Positions 21,300-29,494 of a stretch of 64,000 nucleotides of DNA are shown one piece after another. The first letter of the stretch is position 1. The number at the start of each line of letters is the position of its first letter. A program made the position numbers and the translations under genes. Location of the stretch: the NCBI RefSeq assembly GCF_001006005.1, contig NZ_CP011254.1, positions 5,394,001 to 5,458,000 on the forward strand, read 5' to 3'. A model generated the notes under the pieces. That model was given only the letters and a program-made list of their open reading frames with translations. It made no database searches and was not told where the DNA came from. Source of the stretch: Serratia fonticola. Lineage in GTDB: Bacteria > Pseudomonadota > Gammaproteobacteria > Enterobacterales > Enterobacteriaceae.

Positions 21300-21443
21300 A
21301 CGTATTCCTTAAATTCACAATATGGATGGAAGGTGAGTCAGCGCGGGTGAAAATCGGCAACAGCACGGGTCGCCCCGAGAGCCCGGAGTACCGAGCCCTT
21401 GAGTTTCACCAGTCTGTGTTGCTGTATAAACCTGCAAGCAGGC

Positions 21444-22025
21444 TCAGACTGCGCGTTTAACCTGCTCTTCCAGCAGTTGTGGAATAATATCGGCCAGTTG
21501 CGGCGAAAGTTTACGTCTTTTTACTGCGCGGGATGGAGGTTGGCATAAACTGCAGACAAAACTGTTAAGCGGCTGGTGCGCATGGGTGATAAAAGCGCCA
21601 CCACAGCAGCTGCAGGCGGATAGCTGCAACATACCGCTGTCGACAAAACGCACCAGCGTCCAGGCTCGTGTTAGCGCCAACAGCGGGGGCTCGCCTGGCT
21701 GCTGCGGACACTGTTCCAAATACAGTCGATAGGCTTTGACCACGGCTTCAACCCCGTGGCACTGACCGCATTTGAGCAGGAACTGATAAGCATTGAAAAA
21801 CATCGACGAGTGGATGTTTTGCTCCCAGGTCATGAACCAGTCGGTCGAGAATGGCAACATCCCTTTGGGCGGCGGACTGCCGCGTAATTCTTTGTACAGT
21901 TTGATCAATCGCCCACGACTAAGCTGCGTTTCGCTCTCCAACATCTGCAAGCGCGCGCCCAGCGTGATCAGTTCCATGGCGAGTTGAATGTCCTTGGCTT
22001 CCTGAACAATACTTTTCTCACTCAT
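21444..22025 (-). CDS. flhC: Flagellar master activator subunit FlhC
   Basis: FlhC joins FlhD in the FlhD4C2 complex that activates early flagellar operons. The 193-residue protein keeps the N-terminal [19 protein letters not shown] region and the zinc-binding cysteines (CSCCGG and [15 protein letters not shown]). The start at 22025 matches E. coli; an overlapping ATG at 22028 would add one Met. It directly follows flhD, and the start codon abuts or overlaps the flhD stop. Confidence 0.98.
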   Translation of the reverse strand: MSEKSIVQEAKDIQLAMELITLGARLQMLESETQLSRGRLIKLYKELRGSPPPKGMLPFSTDWFMTWEQNIHSSMFFNAYQFLLKCGQCHGVEAVVKAYRLYLEQCPQQPGEPPLLALTRAWTLVRFVDSGMLQLSACSCCGGAFITHAHQPLNSFVCSLCQPPSRAVKRRKLSPQLADIIPQLLEEQVKRAV

Positions 22026-22027
22026 CA

Positions 22028-22378
22028 TCAGGCTCTTTTCTTCGTCACACTACCGTCTTTACCCGATAGTTCTTTGAGTAAATGGCTCGATAGCAAAATG
22101 CCGGTGTGGATCTGTTGCAGATCGTCCACGCGAGATTCTTTCGTCAGGTGCTCGATAGTATTGTGGTCGTTGAAACGGAAGTGGCAAACCAGCTGATTAG
22201 TTTCTGCCAGTTTTACCATTTGCGGCAACGTGAGTTGCGACAGCGCATCCGCCATTGAGTTATCAATACCCAGACGGAACATTGCTGACGCTTTTTCATC
22301 GTTAATCAGACGCTGTGCCAGAAGCAAATATGACAAATTAATGTCATAAATATGTTTAAGTAGTTCAGACGTACCCAT
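22028..22378 (-). CDS. flhD: Flagellar master activator subunit FlhD
   Basis: FlhD pairs with FlhC to switch on the flagellar regulon. The 116-residue helical protein begins [20 protein letters not shown] and contains the DNA-contact/dimer core ([19 protein letters not shown]) and [13 protein letters not shown]. The start at 22378 is favoured over the frame's earlier codon at 22411 by homology. Upstream lies about 1.35 kb without a convincing gene, holding a perfect CRP consensus site; this is the expected complex control region for motility. Confidence 0.97.
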   Translation of the reverse strand: MGTSELLKHIYDINLSYLLLAQRLINDEKASAMFRLGIDNSMADALSQLTLPQMVKLAETNQLVCHFRFNDHNTIEHLTKESRVDDLQQIHTGILLSSHLLKELSGKDGSVTKKRA

Positions 22379-23728
22379 ATTCCCATCCCGACAGACTATG
22401 TTTAAAAACATACGCTGGGTGATAAATTATCGCCCATGACCTGGGTTCATTCCCAAAGTTGGCAAACAAATCCCTGTACGCCAGCCGCGACAACTGCGCG
22501 ACTATACACATTTCGGGTTGTTACTCAGTATTTTGATACACATGCAATTGCATGTATGGATATACAGCATCCTGCTTCAAAAGTGTGTTTTTCGTAAGAC
22601 GATTTTTACAAATATAATAAGATTAATCTTAATAACAGCGCAACTCTACCCCCGATCACTTAGCCCACACAACGTAAGTGACCTGCAATTTTAAAAACAA
22701 TGTGACGTAGATCACAAAAATAAAAAATATCCACCTTGAAAAGGCCAAATTCTGACCAATTATTAACCTCCAAGCTGTGCAATAAATACGCTAAAGTAAG
22801 AAAAGGTCTTAAAAACCAGGTTTTATAGCCTAAAAATACGCGTTTTTAGATCAATTCGAACAAAAGCTTAACTAAAGCCAAATCACAGAGAAAAAATCTG
22901 CCACCCTGCCACCAGAGCAGCTTAAAATACTGATTGTCATTTAAAACCAGCTCCTTATGAATAAAATTACCCGCTAAAACATCCCCGACTGAAAAGTAAG
23001 ATTTAACTTGGGTGGCTGTTTCAATTTTCGACAGCGCGACTCATGCGGTTAAAGGTGCAGTATTTTGGGTTGAACAAGTTAACAGAAGTAACAATGTGTT
23101 TCGTGGTAAGGGAGTCGACAGGGGGGCAAGTCAGAAAAGATAATGCCAACTAGCGTTGCTCAGCAAGGAAAGTCGCAAATTGATTTTTACTTAGCATTTT
23201 AATTATTATTTAAGATATCCGACCTATTATATGGAAAATTCCTAATCCCCATGACAAAGATCAAAAAGTGCATTAGGTCATCTATGCTTTATTGTCTAGC
23301 TATTTCTTCAGCGCTGGCGAGATTATGCTTGAGCCTTACACCTCTTTAGCAAAAATTTTGAATGCGCACAATGAAAATACATCGGGCATCCACTTTATGC
23401 CGTTGCCGCCAAAACCACTGCCATTATCATTTTCTTTGCTATAGGCATAGAAACGTAGTGCTATGCTGGCAGACGTCTCCTGAGCCAATAAGGTAAGATT
23501 CCCCCTAATTGACAGTTTATCTGTCAAGATATATTGCCCAGATGCTCGGCACATATTATCATTCGGGGGTGCCTCCTCCCCTACCAGGGGTATTTTGGCT
23601 AAGCGTGTTCCATTTACTCACTTTTCTTTTATTTTGCCTGGCGACATCTCTTCATCTTGTGGCGATTTCTGCGAATATGTGAGATTTTTCTTTCCGCTTT
23701 AATACTATTAATAGGCTATGTTTTAACT
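22379..23728. other. Long A+T-rich regulatory region upstream of flhDC
   Basis: About 1.35 kb separates flhD from the Hha-like gene. It is clearly richer in A+T than its surroundings and holds no ORF I can recognise. A 72-codon minus-strand frame at 23336-23554 lacks a convincing start or family. It contains a perfect CRP site (22701-22716), an imperfect palindrome TAAGAAAAGGTCTTA (22797-22811) resembling an RcsAB box but one base too long, and a small hairpin near 23579-23598. Silencing by H-NS is likely but inferred. Confidence 0.6.
22701..22716. promoter_or_regulatory. CRP-binding site upstream of flhDC
   Basis: TGTGACGTAGATCACA matches the CRP consensus half-sites TGTGA and TCACA exactly with the 6-base spacer. 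It lies about 320 bp upstream of the flhD start codon. CRP-cAMP is a known activator of flhDC in E. coli, so a role in motility is likely; the start of transcription was not located. Confidence 0.85.
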
Positions 23729-23944
23729 ATGACAAGTACGATCGATTACCTGATGACGTTTCGCAAATGTTCCAGCCTGGACAGTCTGGAAAAAGTCTAC
23801 GACAAGCTGAATTACTCACTGACGGACGACAATGAAATGAGCAACATGTACCGTGCTGCGGATCATCGCCGTGCGGAACTGGTCTCAGGCAAACTGTTTG
23901 ACCTGGGTAGGGTGCCAAAGTCACTCTGGGCACAGGTGCTTTAA
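23729..23944 (+). CDS. Hha/YmoA-family gene-silencing modulator
   Basis: This 71-residue protein aligns across its whole length with Hha and YmoA: it starts [20 protein letters not shown], where YmoA has TKTDYLMRLRKCTTIDTL, and keeps [18 protein letters not shown] and the C-terminal WAQV. Family members have no DNA-binding domain of their own and act by binding H-NS-type proteins. The start at 23729 is chosen by homology, since the frame extends upstream through a hydrophobic stretch. No TomB-like partner is adjacent. Its place between flhDC and uspC suggests a link to motility or virulence gene silencing. Confidence 0.88.
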   Translation: MTSTIDYLMTFRKCSSLDSLEKVYDKLNYSLTDDNEMSNMYRAADHRRAELVSGKLFDLGRVPKSLWAQVL

Positions 23945-24097
23945 TCCCGCAGACAGTGATGCGCGCATCTTTTTATCTTTTATGGCGGAATCTCTTCCTG
24001 GCCCTGGGGTTTAGCGTTGCGCGTGATACAAACCACATTTATTGCGCAGGCATTGCTCTACCCTTTAAGCACACATTCAGGCAAACGGGAGTAGAAC

Positions 24098-24508
24098 ATG
24101 GGATATCACAACGTTCTGGTTACGGTGGCAGTCGCGGCGGACAGCCACCGGCTGGTAGAGAAAGCCGTCTCCATCGTGCGCCCCTGTGATGGGAAAATCA
24201 CGCTAGTCAGCATCATTGCCAATGCCGAGATTTTCCCCGCCCCCATGCTGGGTGACCTGCGTGCGTTGATGGAGGAAGAGACGCTGCTGTTTATGGAGGA
24301 ACTGTGCCTACGGGCAAACTATCCCAATATCGCTACGCGGATCATTCACGGCGAGTTGGGCGACTGCCTGGCCTACGCCAACCAGAAGCAACCCTTTGAT
24401 CTGGTCATCTGTGGCAACCATAGCGATAGCATGATGAATAAAGTGGCCTGCTCCGCCGCGCGCTTTATCAATACCAGCAGCATTGACGTGCTGATCGTTC
24501 CGCTATAA
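24098..24508 (+). CDS. uspC: Universal stress protein UspC-like
   Basis: This 136-residue single-domain universal stress protein has the MGYHNVLVTVAVAADSHRLV N-terminus and the FDLVICGNHSDSMMNKVACS region typical of the UspC/UspD branch. In E. coli uspC lies next to flhDC and influences motility and UV or osmotic stress; the neighbourhood here (flhDC, about 1.7 kb away) is the same, which supports the name. GGGAG precedes the ATG. The usual ATP-binding G-2x-G-9x-G(S/T) loop is not obvious. Confidence 0.85.
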   Translation: MGYHNVLVTVAVAADSHRLVEKAVSIVRPCDGKITLVSIIANAEIFPAPMLGDLRALMEEETLLFMEELCLRANYPNIATRIIHGELGDCLAYANQKQPFDLVICGNHSDSMMNKVACSAARFINTSSIDVLIVPL

Positions 24509-24944
24509 TGCACAGTCATCACCTCCAGTTGGCTATTCAAGGTGGACCGCTTTTTTCTTCTAACAAATTAAGTGAGTCGTAAGCAATACCTGCTCGCCAA
24601 TGAAGCATCGTTTACTCTACAATTCCCCCTTAATATCATCATCAGCGTCAATATATGATATCGGAATTATCGCAACCCCATCAATATACCCAATATCAAA
24701 TATCACTGTTACCTATGGTTAACAACAAGATTTCGGTCGTTATTTTTCATCACGATATAAGAAAGTGTTCAACGAGCATTCCGTCACCGCAACTATTACG
24801 CAATACTTTTCAACACGGTTCCCGCTACGCTTTTTACGTTATCGCATAAGTGCGCACATAACGCTATTTTCCACTGCGACAGATTAACTAGACTAGCCAG
24901 TACCTGAACGCCTTTCGTTCAACACCGTCGCCAAGGAGTCATCG
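24509..24944. other. Intergenic region between uspC and curA
   Basis: This 436-bp stretch has no convincing gene; a 64-codon plus-strand frame at 24655-24849 has no recognisable product. A weak hairpin followed by CTTTTTTC (about 24530-24558) may end uspC. The curA promoter should lie near the right end, just ahead of its AAGGAG ribosome-binding site. Confidence 0.5.
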
Positions 24945-25976
24945 ATGTCTCAGCAAGCGCATAACCGCCGTTTTGTTTTAGCTTCACGCCCTCACGGGGA
25001 ACCGCAGGCAGACAATTTCCGCCTCGAAACCAACCCCCTCCCTCAGCCCGCAGCAGGGCAGTTGTTGCTGCGCACGGTTTATCTTTCATTAGATCCCTAT
25101 ATGCGTGGCCGTATGAGCGATGCGCCCTCTTATGCCCCCCCGGTACAGATAGGCGAAGTGATGGTCGGCGGCACAGTATCCCGCGTGCAGGCCTCACAAC
25201 ATCCAGACTTTAACGTTGGAGATTGGGTGCTCGGTTACGATGGGTGGCAAAGCCATGCGTTGTCGGACGGCAGCGGCCTGCGTAATCTGGGCGCCAAACT
25301 GGATCACCCTTCCCGGCTCCTTGGCGTATTAGGGATGCCCGGGTTTACCGCCTATATGGGGCTGCTGGATATCGGCCAGCCACAGGCGGGCGAAACCTTG
25401 GTGGTCGCGGCAGCCAGCGGAGCCGTAGGTTCCGTGGTAGGTCAGATTGCCAAGCTGAAAGGATGCCGCGTGGTGGGTGTGGCGGGTGGCGCAGAGAAAT
25501 GCCGCTATGTGGTGGATGAACTGGGATTTGATGCCTGTATCGATCACCGCTCGGCCGACTTTGCGGCCCAACTGGCGGAAGCCTGCCCCCAGGGCATCGA
25601 TATTTACTATGAAAACGTCGGCGGCGCAGTGTTTGATGCGGTTATTCCTTTGCTCAATACCAAGGCACGTATCCCCGTCTGTGGCATTATCGCCCATTAC
25701 AGCGCGACCGAGTTACCACCTGGCCCAGATCGCTTGCCGTTGTTACAAGGCCTGATCCTGCGTAAACGCATCAAGATGCAGGGTTTTATCATCTTCGATG
25801 ATTACGCAGAAAGCTTCGGCGAGTTTCTACAACAGATGGGGGAATGGGTCAGCCAGGGCAAGATCAAATTCCGCGAGGACGTAGTCGACGGGTTAGAGAA
25901 TGCCCCTCAGGCCTTTTTCGGACTGCTGAAAGGGAAAAACTTCGGCAAGCTGATTATCCGCGTCGCCGAGGAGTGA
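24945..25976 (+). CDS. curA: NADPH-dependent enone reductase CurA
   Basis: The 343-residue medium-chain, zinc-free alcohol dehydrogenase superfamily enzyme closely tracks E. coli CurA (curcumin/dihydrocurcumin reductase). It has RRFVLASRPHGEPQADNFRL at the N-terminus, YLSLDPYMRGRMSD, the Rossmann motif AASGAVGSVVGQIAKLKGCR, and YYENVGG. It reduces carbon-carbon double bonds next to carbonyls using NADPH in the cytoplasm. AAGGAG precedes the ATG. It is a single-gene unit ending in a strong hairpin shared with convergent sbmC. Confidence 0.93.
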   Translation: MSQQAHNRRFVLASRPHGEPQADNFRLETNPLPQPAAGQLLLRTVYLSLDPYMRGRMSDAPSYAPPVQIGEVMVGGTVSRVQASQHPDFNVGDWVLGYDGWQSHALSDGSGLRNLGAKLDHPSRLLGVLGMPGFTAYMGLLDIGQPQAGETLVVAAASGAVGSVVGQIAKLKGCRVVGVAGGAEKCRYVVDELGFDACIDHRSADFAAQLAEACPQGIDIYYENVGGAVFDAVIPLLNTKARIPVCGIIAHYSATELPPGPDRLPLLQGLILRKRIKMQGFIIFDDYAESFGEFLQQMGEWVSQGKIKFREDVVDGLENAPQAFFGLLKGKNFGKLIIRVAEE

Positions 25977-25982
25977 TCCTCT

Positions 25983-26007
25983 GTTCAGGGCGCTATGCGC
26001 CCTGAAC
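25983..26007. terminator. Bidirectional terminator between curA and sbmC
   Basis: An 11-bp perfect inverted repeat (GTTCAGGGCGC / GCGCCCTGAAC, 3-base loop) is followed on the plus strand by CCTTTACG. It begins 7 bp after the curA stop, and the sbmC stop is 15 bp beyond on the other strand. Confidence 0.75.
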
Positions 26008-26021
26008 CCTTTACGCAACGT

Positions 26022-26489
26022 TCAGATCTTGGTTACCGACTGGCAAATCTCCAGATCAAAGTAACCATCAGCCACGCAATCATTGAGATAATGTTCATAG
26101 CAAACGCCCTCAGACGGCCGATAGCCGCTGGCGGGTAACAGTTGCTGGTAAAAATTACGCCAAGGGGTGGCGAAATCCCCATCGGTGATCCGCACCCGGT
26201 ACACGGCGTACTCTCCTGCGGGCAGGGTTTGTATCACCATGTTTTCGCTGCCGGCAGGCAGCACAAAATCATCGGCAACGGTAAACACCACGTCGGCACG
26301 CAGGTTTTCCGCTGCGACCTGGTTCGGATCGTCCCAATAGAGTACCAGCCATTTCCCCACGGGAATGCCTTGCCGTTGTTGCCAGGCCATCAGTTGCTGA
26401 AAACCCAGTGGGACTGATTGCGCATAAGGCCCCACAACCCGCACGCCAACGGCCTTTTCTACCGGTTTTTGCTCAATTCTTACCGCCAT
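26022..26489 (-). CDS. sbmC: DNA gyrase inhibitor SbmC (GyrI)
   Basis: This is a GyrI-like small-molecule-binding domain protein of 155 residues. It parallels E. coli SbmC: MAVRIEQKPVEKAVGVRVVG at the start, SVPLGFQQLMAWQQRQGIP, LYWDDPNQVAAENLRAD, YLNDCVADGYFDLEIC near the end. SbmC protects gyrase from toxins such as microcin B17. The start at 26489 is chosen by alignment; two further in-frame codons lie just upstream. No complete LexA box was seen in the upstream sequence, although sbmC is SOS-regulated in E. coli. Confidence 0.88.
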   Translation of the reverse strand: MAVRIEQKPVEKAVGVRVVGPYAQSVPLGFQQLMAWQQRQGIPVGKWLVLYWDDPNQVAAENLRADVVFTVADDFVLPAGSENMVIQTLPAGEYAVYRVRITDGDFATPWRNFYQQLLPASGYRPSEGVCYEHYLNDCVADGYFDLEICQSVTKI

Positions 26490-26527
26490 TGTCATCACTC
26501 TTCTCGCCTATGTCCGGAACAGTAGAG

Positions 26528-27370
26528 TCAAGCGCCAATTTCGGTTCGTACATCCAGCAATTCAGGGAAAAATGTCAGTTCTAACGCCTTCTTCAAGAAA
26601 CTAACGCCGCTGGAGCCGCCGGTACCCGATTTAAAACCAATGATCCGCTCGACCGTTTTCATATGGCGAAAACGCCATAGATGGAAGCTTTCCTCGATAT
26701 CCACCAGCTTCTCGGCCATTTCGTAGGCCGCCCAGTAGGTTTGCGGATTATCGTAAATCAGTTTGAACACCGGTAACAGCTCTGGATTGCGCTGGTAAGG
26801 CTGGGTCCAGTCTCGTTCAATGCATGCCTGAGGTACCGCAAGACCGTGGCGGGAAAGGTAGCGGAGGAATTCGTCATACAGGCTCGGGGCTTCGAGGATC
26901 GCTTTCAGCGCCGCATGTTTTGGCGCATCGTCGCTGAAGACGGCCAGCATGGCGGCATTTTTGTTACCCAACAAAAACTCGATCGAACGATATTGATGGG
27001 ATTGGAAACCCGAAGAGTTACCCAGCACACCACGGAACTCCACATATTCCGACGGGGTCAGCGTTTCCAGCACCGCCCATTGTTCAAACAGCAGGCGCTG
27101 GATCTGCTTCACCCTGGCCAGGATCTTGAAGCAGTGGCTGAGCTTATCCTGCTGCACCAGAGTCCTGGCTGCCTGCAGTTCATGCAGCATCAGTTTCATC
27201 CACAGTTCCGAAGTCTGGTGCTGTACAACAAACAGCATTTCATCATGATGCTGTGGGTTGGAAAGTGGCTGCTGACAATCCAGTAGTTGATCCAGGCACA
27301 GGTAATCACCGTAGCTCATGCGCTTGGAAAAATCGGTGACGATGGCGCTTTCTAGTTCCCGCTGATTCAT
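26528..27370 (-). CDS. kynA: Tryptophan 2,3-dioxygenase
   Basis: This heme enzyme opens the indole ring of L-tryptophan to N-formylkynurenine, the first step of the kynurenine pathway. The 280-residue protein has the family signatures [29 protein letters not shown] (active-site His), [18 protein letters not shown] (substrate-binding Arg) and [19 protein letters not shown] (proximal heme His). Start at 27370; the frame extends 15 codons upstream without homology. No formamidase or kynureninase gene is adjacent, but an arylformamidase-like gene lies at 62213. Confidence 0.96.
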   Translation of the reverse strand: MNQRELESAIVTDFSKRMSYGDYLCLDQLLDCQQPLSNPQHHDEMLFVVQHQTSELWMKLMLHELQAARTLVQQDKLSHCFKILARVKQIQRLLFEQWAVLETLTPSEYVEFRGVLGNSSGFQSHQYRSIEFLLGNKNAAMLAVFSDDAPKHAALKAILEAPSLYDEFLRYLSRHGLAVPQACIERDWTQPYQRNPELLPVFKLIYDNPQTYWAAYEMAEKLVDIEESFHLWRFRHMKTVERIIGFKSGTGGSSGVSFLKKALELTFFPELLDVRTEIGA

Positions 27371-27520
27371 GTTCTCTCCCATGTCGCTCACGCTTTTGGC
27401 AAACGTGACGCGCATTGCTGGTTAGCAAGTGAAGAGAAGACAATAGTTCATACTGGCAACATTAACGTAACAATTAACGAGAGCTGCCTCGCAGATCTGG
27501 TACTGACATCAGGTTTAAAC

Positions 27521-27540
27521 GGGCGCTGCATGCAGCACCC
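27521..27540 (-). terminator. Terminator-like hairpin after the 2-oxoglutarate oxygenase gene
   Basis: The near-perfect palindrome GGGCGCTGCATGCAGCACCC lies 15 bp beyond the stop codon of the 27556 gene and is followed on the minus strand by GTTTAAACC. It suggests kynA has its own promoter in the 150 bp to its start. Confidence 0.55.
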
Positions 27541-27555
27541 ATACAAACAGAACAT

Positions 27556-28326
27556 TCAGAGCACATCCAGCAGCCATTTTTGCGCCGGAGTCAGTCGGCT
27601 AGCCGTTTCTTCCTTCAACCAGCGGCGCTGGTCTTGCTGAGCGATATCTGCGCGGTCGATATAGAGTGCGTGCAATACCCTCCGCCGGGTACCGATTCTG
27701 TTCTGAGTCCCTCCATGCCAGGTGTGCGCGTTGTAGATCATTACGCTACCGGCAGGGGCTGCAAAAACAATTTCATCGGGATGTGCCAAATCGGGATCGG
27801 CCAATACATCTTCCGGCAGTTCCGGCCGCAGGTGCGTTCCGGCGATAATCCGCGGCGCGCCGTTCTCCGCACTCAAGTCATCAATCGCCCATATCGCATT
27901 GACCAGGTGTACTTTGGGAAAATCGGGGCGCGGTTTTTTCCAGTCGGCATGCAGAGGCTGATGGCCGCCACCGTGCAAGGCTTCACGGGCATTGAGGCTC
28001 GATACCTTGAACTCACCGTTGAAAATATAGCGGCAGGCAGACAGGATCAGCGGGTGCGACCACACCTTTTCCCACACCACACCTTTATTCACCATGTTGG
28101 CAATGCGCGTTGCCGTCGCTTCCTGATGGTGCTCAATGGCCAGGTTATCCCCTTCTTTCTCCACCAGCTCATCAATAAGATTGCGCATCGCCACCAGCCA
28201 GTCAGGATCGGCCACGTTGTGCACCACGGTATACCCCAACGTATCAAGCTCCTGCTTCATCTGTGCCGTTAACTCGATGCCGGCTCCTAAAGCCTCCAGG
28301 TATATCTCGGATTGACGCTGCATCAT
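27556..28326 (-). CDS. Phytanoyl-CoA dioxygenase-family Fe(II)/2-oxoglutarate oxygenase
   Basis: This 256-residue oxygenase has the double-stranded beta-helix core of the PhyH family. The iron-binding HxD is in PLHADWKKPRPDF and the distal His in MIYNAHTWHGGTQN; RRVLHALYIDR near the C-terminus is the expected 2-oxoglutarate-binding arginine region. The substrate is unknown; the family hydroxylates diverse small molecules. It is divergent from an AraC-family regulator with a CRP-like site between them, and kynA lies downstream after a hairpin. The start is MMQRQSEIYLEALG at 28326. Confidence 0.82.
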   Translation of the reverse strand: MMQRQSEIYLEALGAGIELTAQMKQELDTLGYTVVHNVADPDWLVAMRNLIDELVEKEGDNLAIEHHQEATATRIANMVNKGVVWEKVWSHPLILSACRYIFNGEFKVSSLNAREALHGGGHQPLHADWKKPRPDFPKVHLVNAIWAIDDLSAENGAPRIIAGTHLRPELPEDVLADPDLAHPDEIVFAAPAGSVMIYNAHTWHGGTQNRIGTRRRVLHALYIDRADIAQQDQRRWLKEETASRLTPAQKWLLDVL

Positions 28327-28438
28327 GATTTCTCCATTTACTTTTTGATAACATAACGGCAAATTTACTGGAAGCCTGGGCCAAAAACAGGGGGCTTTTA
28401 CTACGAAATACTGGACACAGATGTACGCCAGCCAAAAA

Positions 28439-28454
28439 TGTGACCTGGGTCATA
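28439..28454. promoter_or_regulatory. CRP-like site in the oxygenase/araC-type divergent promoter
   Basis: TGTGACCTGGGTCATA has a perfect left half-site and a one-mismatch right half-site with the standard 6-base spacer. It lies between the divergent starts at 28326 and 28569, suggesting catabolite control of the oxygenase, its regulator or both. Confidence 0.6.
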
Positions 28455-28568
28455 AATGTGCAAAAGCCCCTTGAACGCAGGGAAATAACACCTTAATTGC
28501 GCTGCCCGCTTGGGTTTACCATCATTCCTAAATGCATCGTTAACCGCCGAAGCGCACTGGAGATCGCG

Positions 28569-29396
28569 ATGTCTGAAACGCTAGTTACCCTGCTTGAACA
28601 GCTGATTGCCCATCAGAATGCGATCCAGGTAAGGTTCCCTGAACCCACTTTTCCCGCCCCGCCCCTGGCCTTCTGCGTGCCTTTTCCGCGGCTTGAAATA
28701 GTGATCGAAGGGGAAGTCGAAGATCAGTGTCTACCTCTGGCAAATAACACGCTCTCCAGCTATCAGGTGCTTTATGTCCCCGCGGGCAAATGGAGTTTTC
28801 CGCAATGGACCCAGCCAGCCACCACGCTGAGCATCTTGTTCAGTAAGCAAAAGCTGGGTTTCAGCCTGCAAAGATGGGACGGGCAAACGCTGTGTGAAAC
28901 GCAAAAACAGCACGTTGCACGGCGTGGGCCCAGAGTCGGCTCATACCTGCTACTAGCGATGAATGAGGTTTTGCTGCAACCTGATGCTTTGACCTCGCAG
29001 CTGATCTTTACCGGGTTGGTCAGCCACTGCCTGGAACAGCTCGCAGGCCAGGGGCAAACCGTCAGTAAAAGCCAGGAACTGCTGCTGGCCATACAGGATT
29101 ACCTTGATGACCACGCCGGGCTGCCGTTAACACGGGAAGGCGTTGCCAAACGATTTCATATTACCCCTAACTATCTGTCCCATCTGTTCCAAAAATCTGG
29201 CCCAGTCGGTTTCAATGAGTACATCACCGGGGTACGCCTCGAGCGGGCGAAAAATCTATTGCGTGGTTATGATCTGAAGATCAAAGAGATCGCTCATAAC
29301 TGTGGGTTCGACGACAGTAACTATTTTTGCCGGATATTCAAAAAGCATACCGATCGTTCCCCATCTGAATACCGCAGGCATTGCCGCAGCATGTAG
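28569..29396 (+). CDS. AraC-family transcriptional regulator
   Basis: The 275-residue regulator has an N-terminal cupin-like sensing domain (residues about 30-110) and a C-terminal pair of helix-turn-helix motifs (EGVAKRFHITPNYLSHLFQK; LKIKEIAHNCGFDDSNYFCR). The start at 28569 (MSETLVTLLEQLI) follows GGAG and is preferred over the frame's opening at 28497. It is divergent from the 2-oxoglutarate oxygenase gene, its most likely target. The inducer is unknown. A hairpin (29415-29441) follows the stop. Confidence 0.9.
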   Translation: MSETLVTLLEQLIAHQNAIQVRFPEPTFPAPPLAFCVPFPRLEIVIEGEVEDQCLPLANNTLSSYQVLYVPAGKWSFPQWTQPATTLSILFSKQKLGFSLQRWDGQTLCETQKQHVARRGPRVGSYLLLAMNEVLLQPDALTSQLIFTGLVSHCLEQLAGQGQTVSKSQELLLAIQDYLDDHAGLPLTREGVAKRFHITPNYLSHLFQKSGPVGFNEYITGVRLERAKNLLRGYDLKIKEIAHNCGFDDSNYFCRIFKKHTDRSPSEYRRHCRSM

Positions 29397-29464
29397 CAAT
29401 ATTGCTGATTGGCGTAGGGGGCCGCATGATGCAGCCCCTAAGAAACGGGCGATTGAGGTTTATC

Positions 29465-29483
29465 GCCGGGCATAACGCCCGGC
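29465..29483 (-). terminator. Terminator-like hairpin after mgtB
   Basis: A GC-rich stem GCCGGGC / GCCCGGC lies 12 bp beyond the mgtB stop on the minus strand and is followed by GATAAACC. It also faces the AraC gene end on the other strand. Confidence 0.6.
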
Positions 29484-29494
29484 TAAAACGTAGA

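Noticed and set aside
21300..21443. FliA promoter for motA
   Set aside because: A GCCGATTT half-site exists at 21351-21358, but no TAAA-type -35 lies at the required 11-base spacing.
23336..23554. 72-codon minus-strand reading frame in the flhDC upstream region
   Set aside because: No ribosome-binding site or recognisable domain, and it lies in a region otherwise typical of regulatory DNA.
24655..24849. 64-codon plus-strand reading frame between uspC and curA
   Set aside because: Low-complexity, A+T-rich composition, no ribosome-binding site, no family resemblance.
26490..26530. LexA box upstream of sbmC
   Set aside because: Only a left half-site (TACTGT) was found; the right half lacks ACAG at the required distance.
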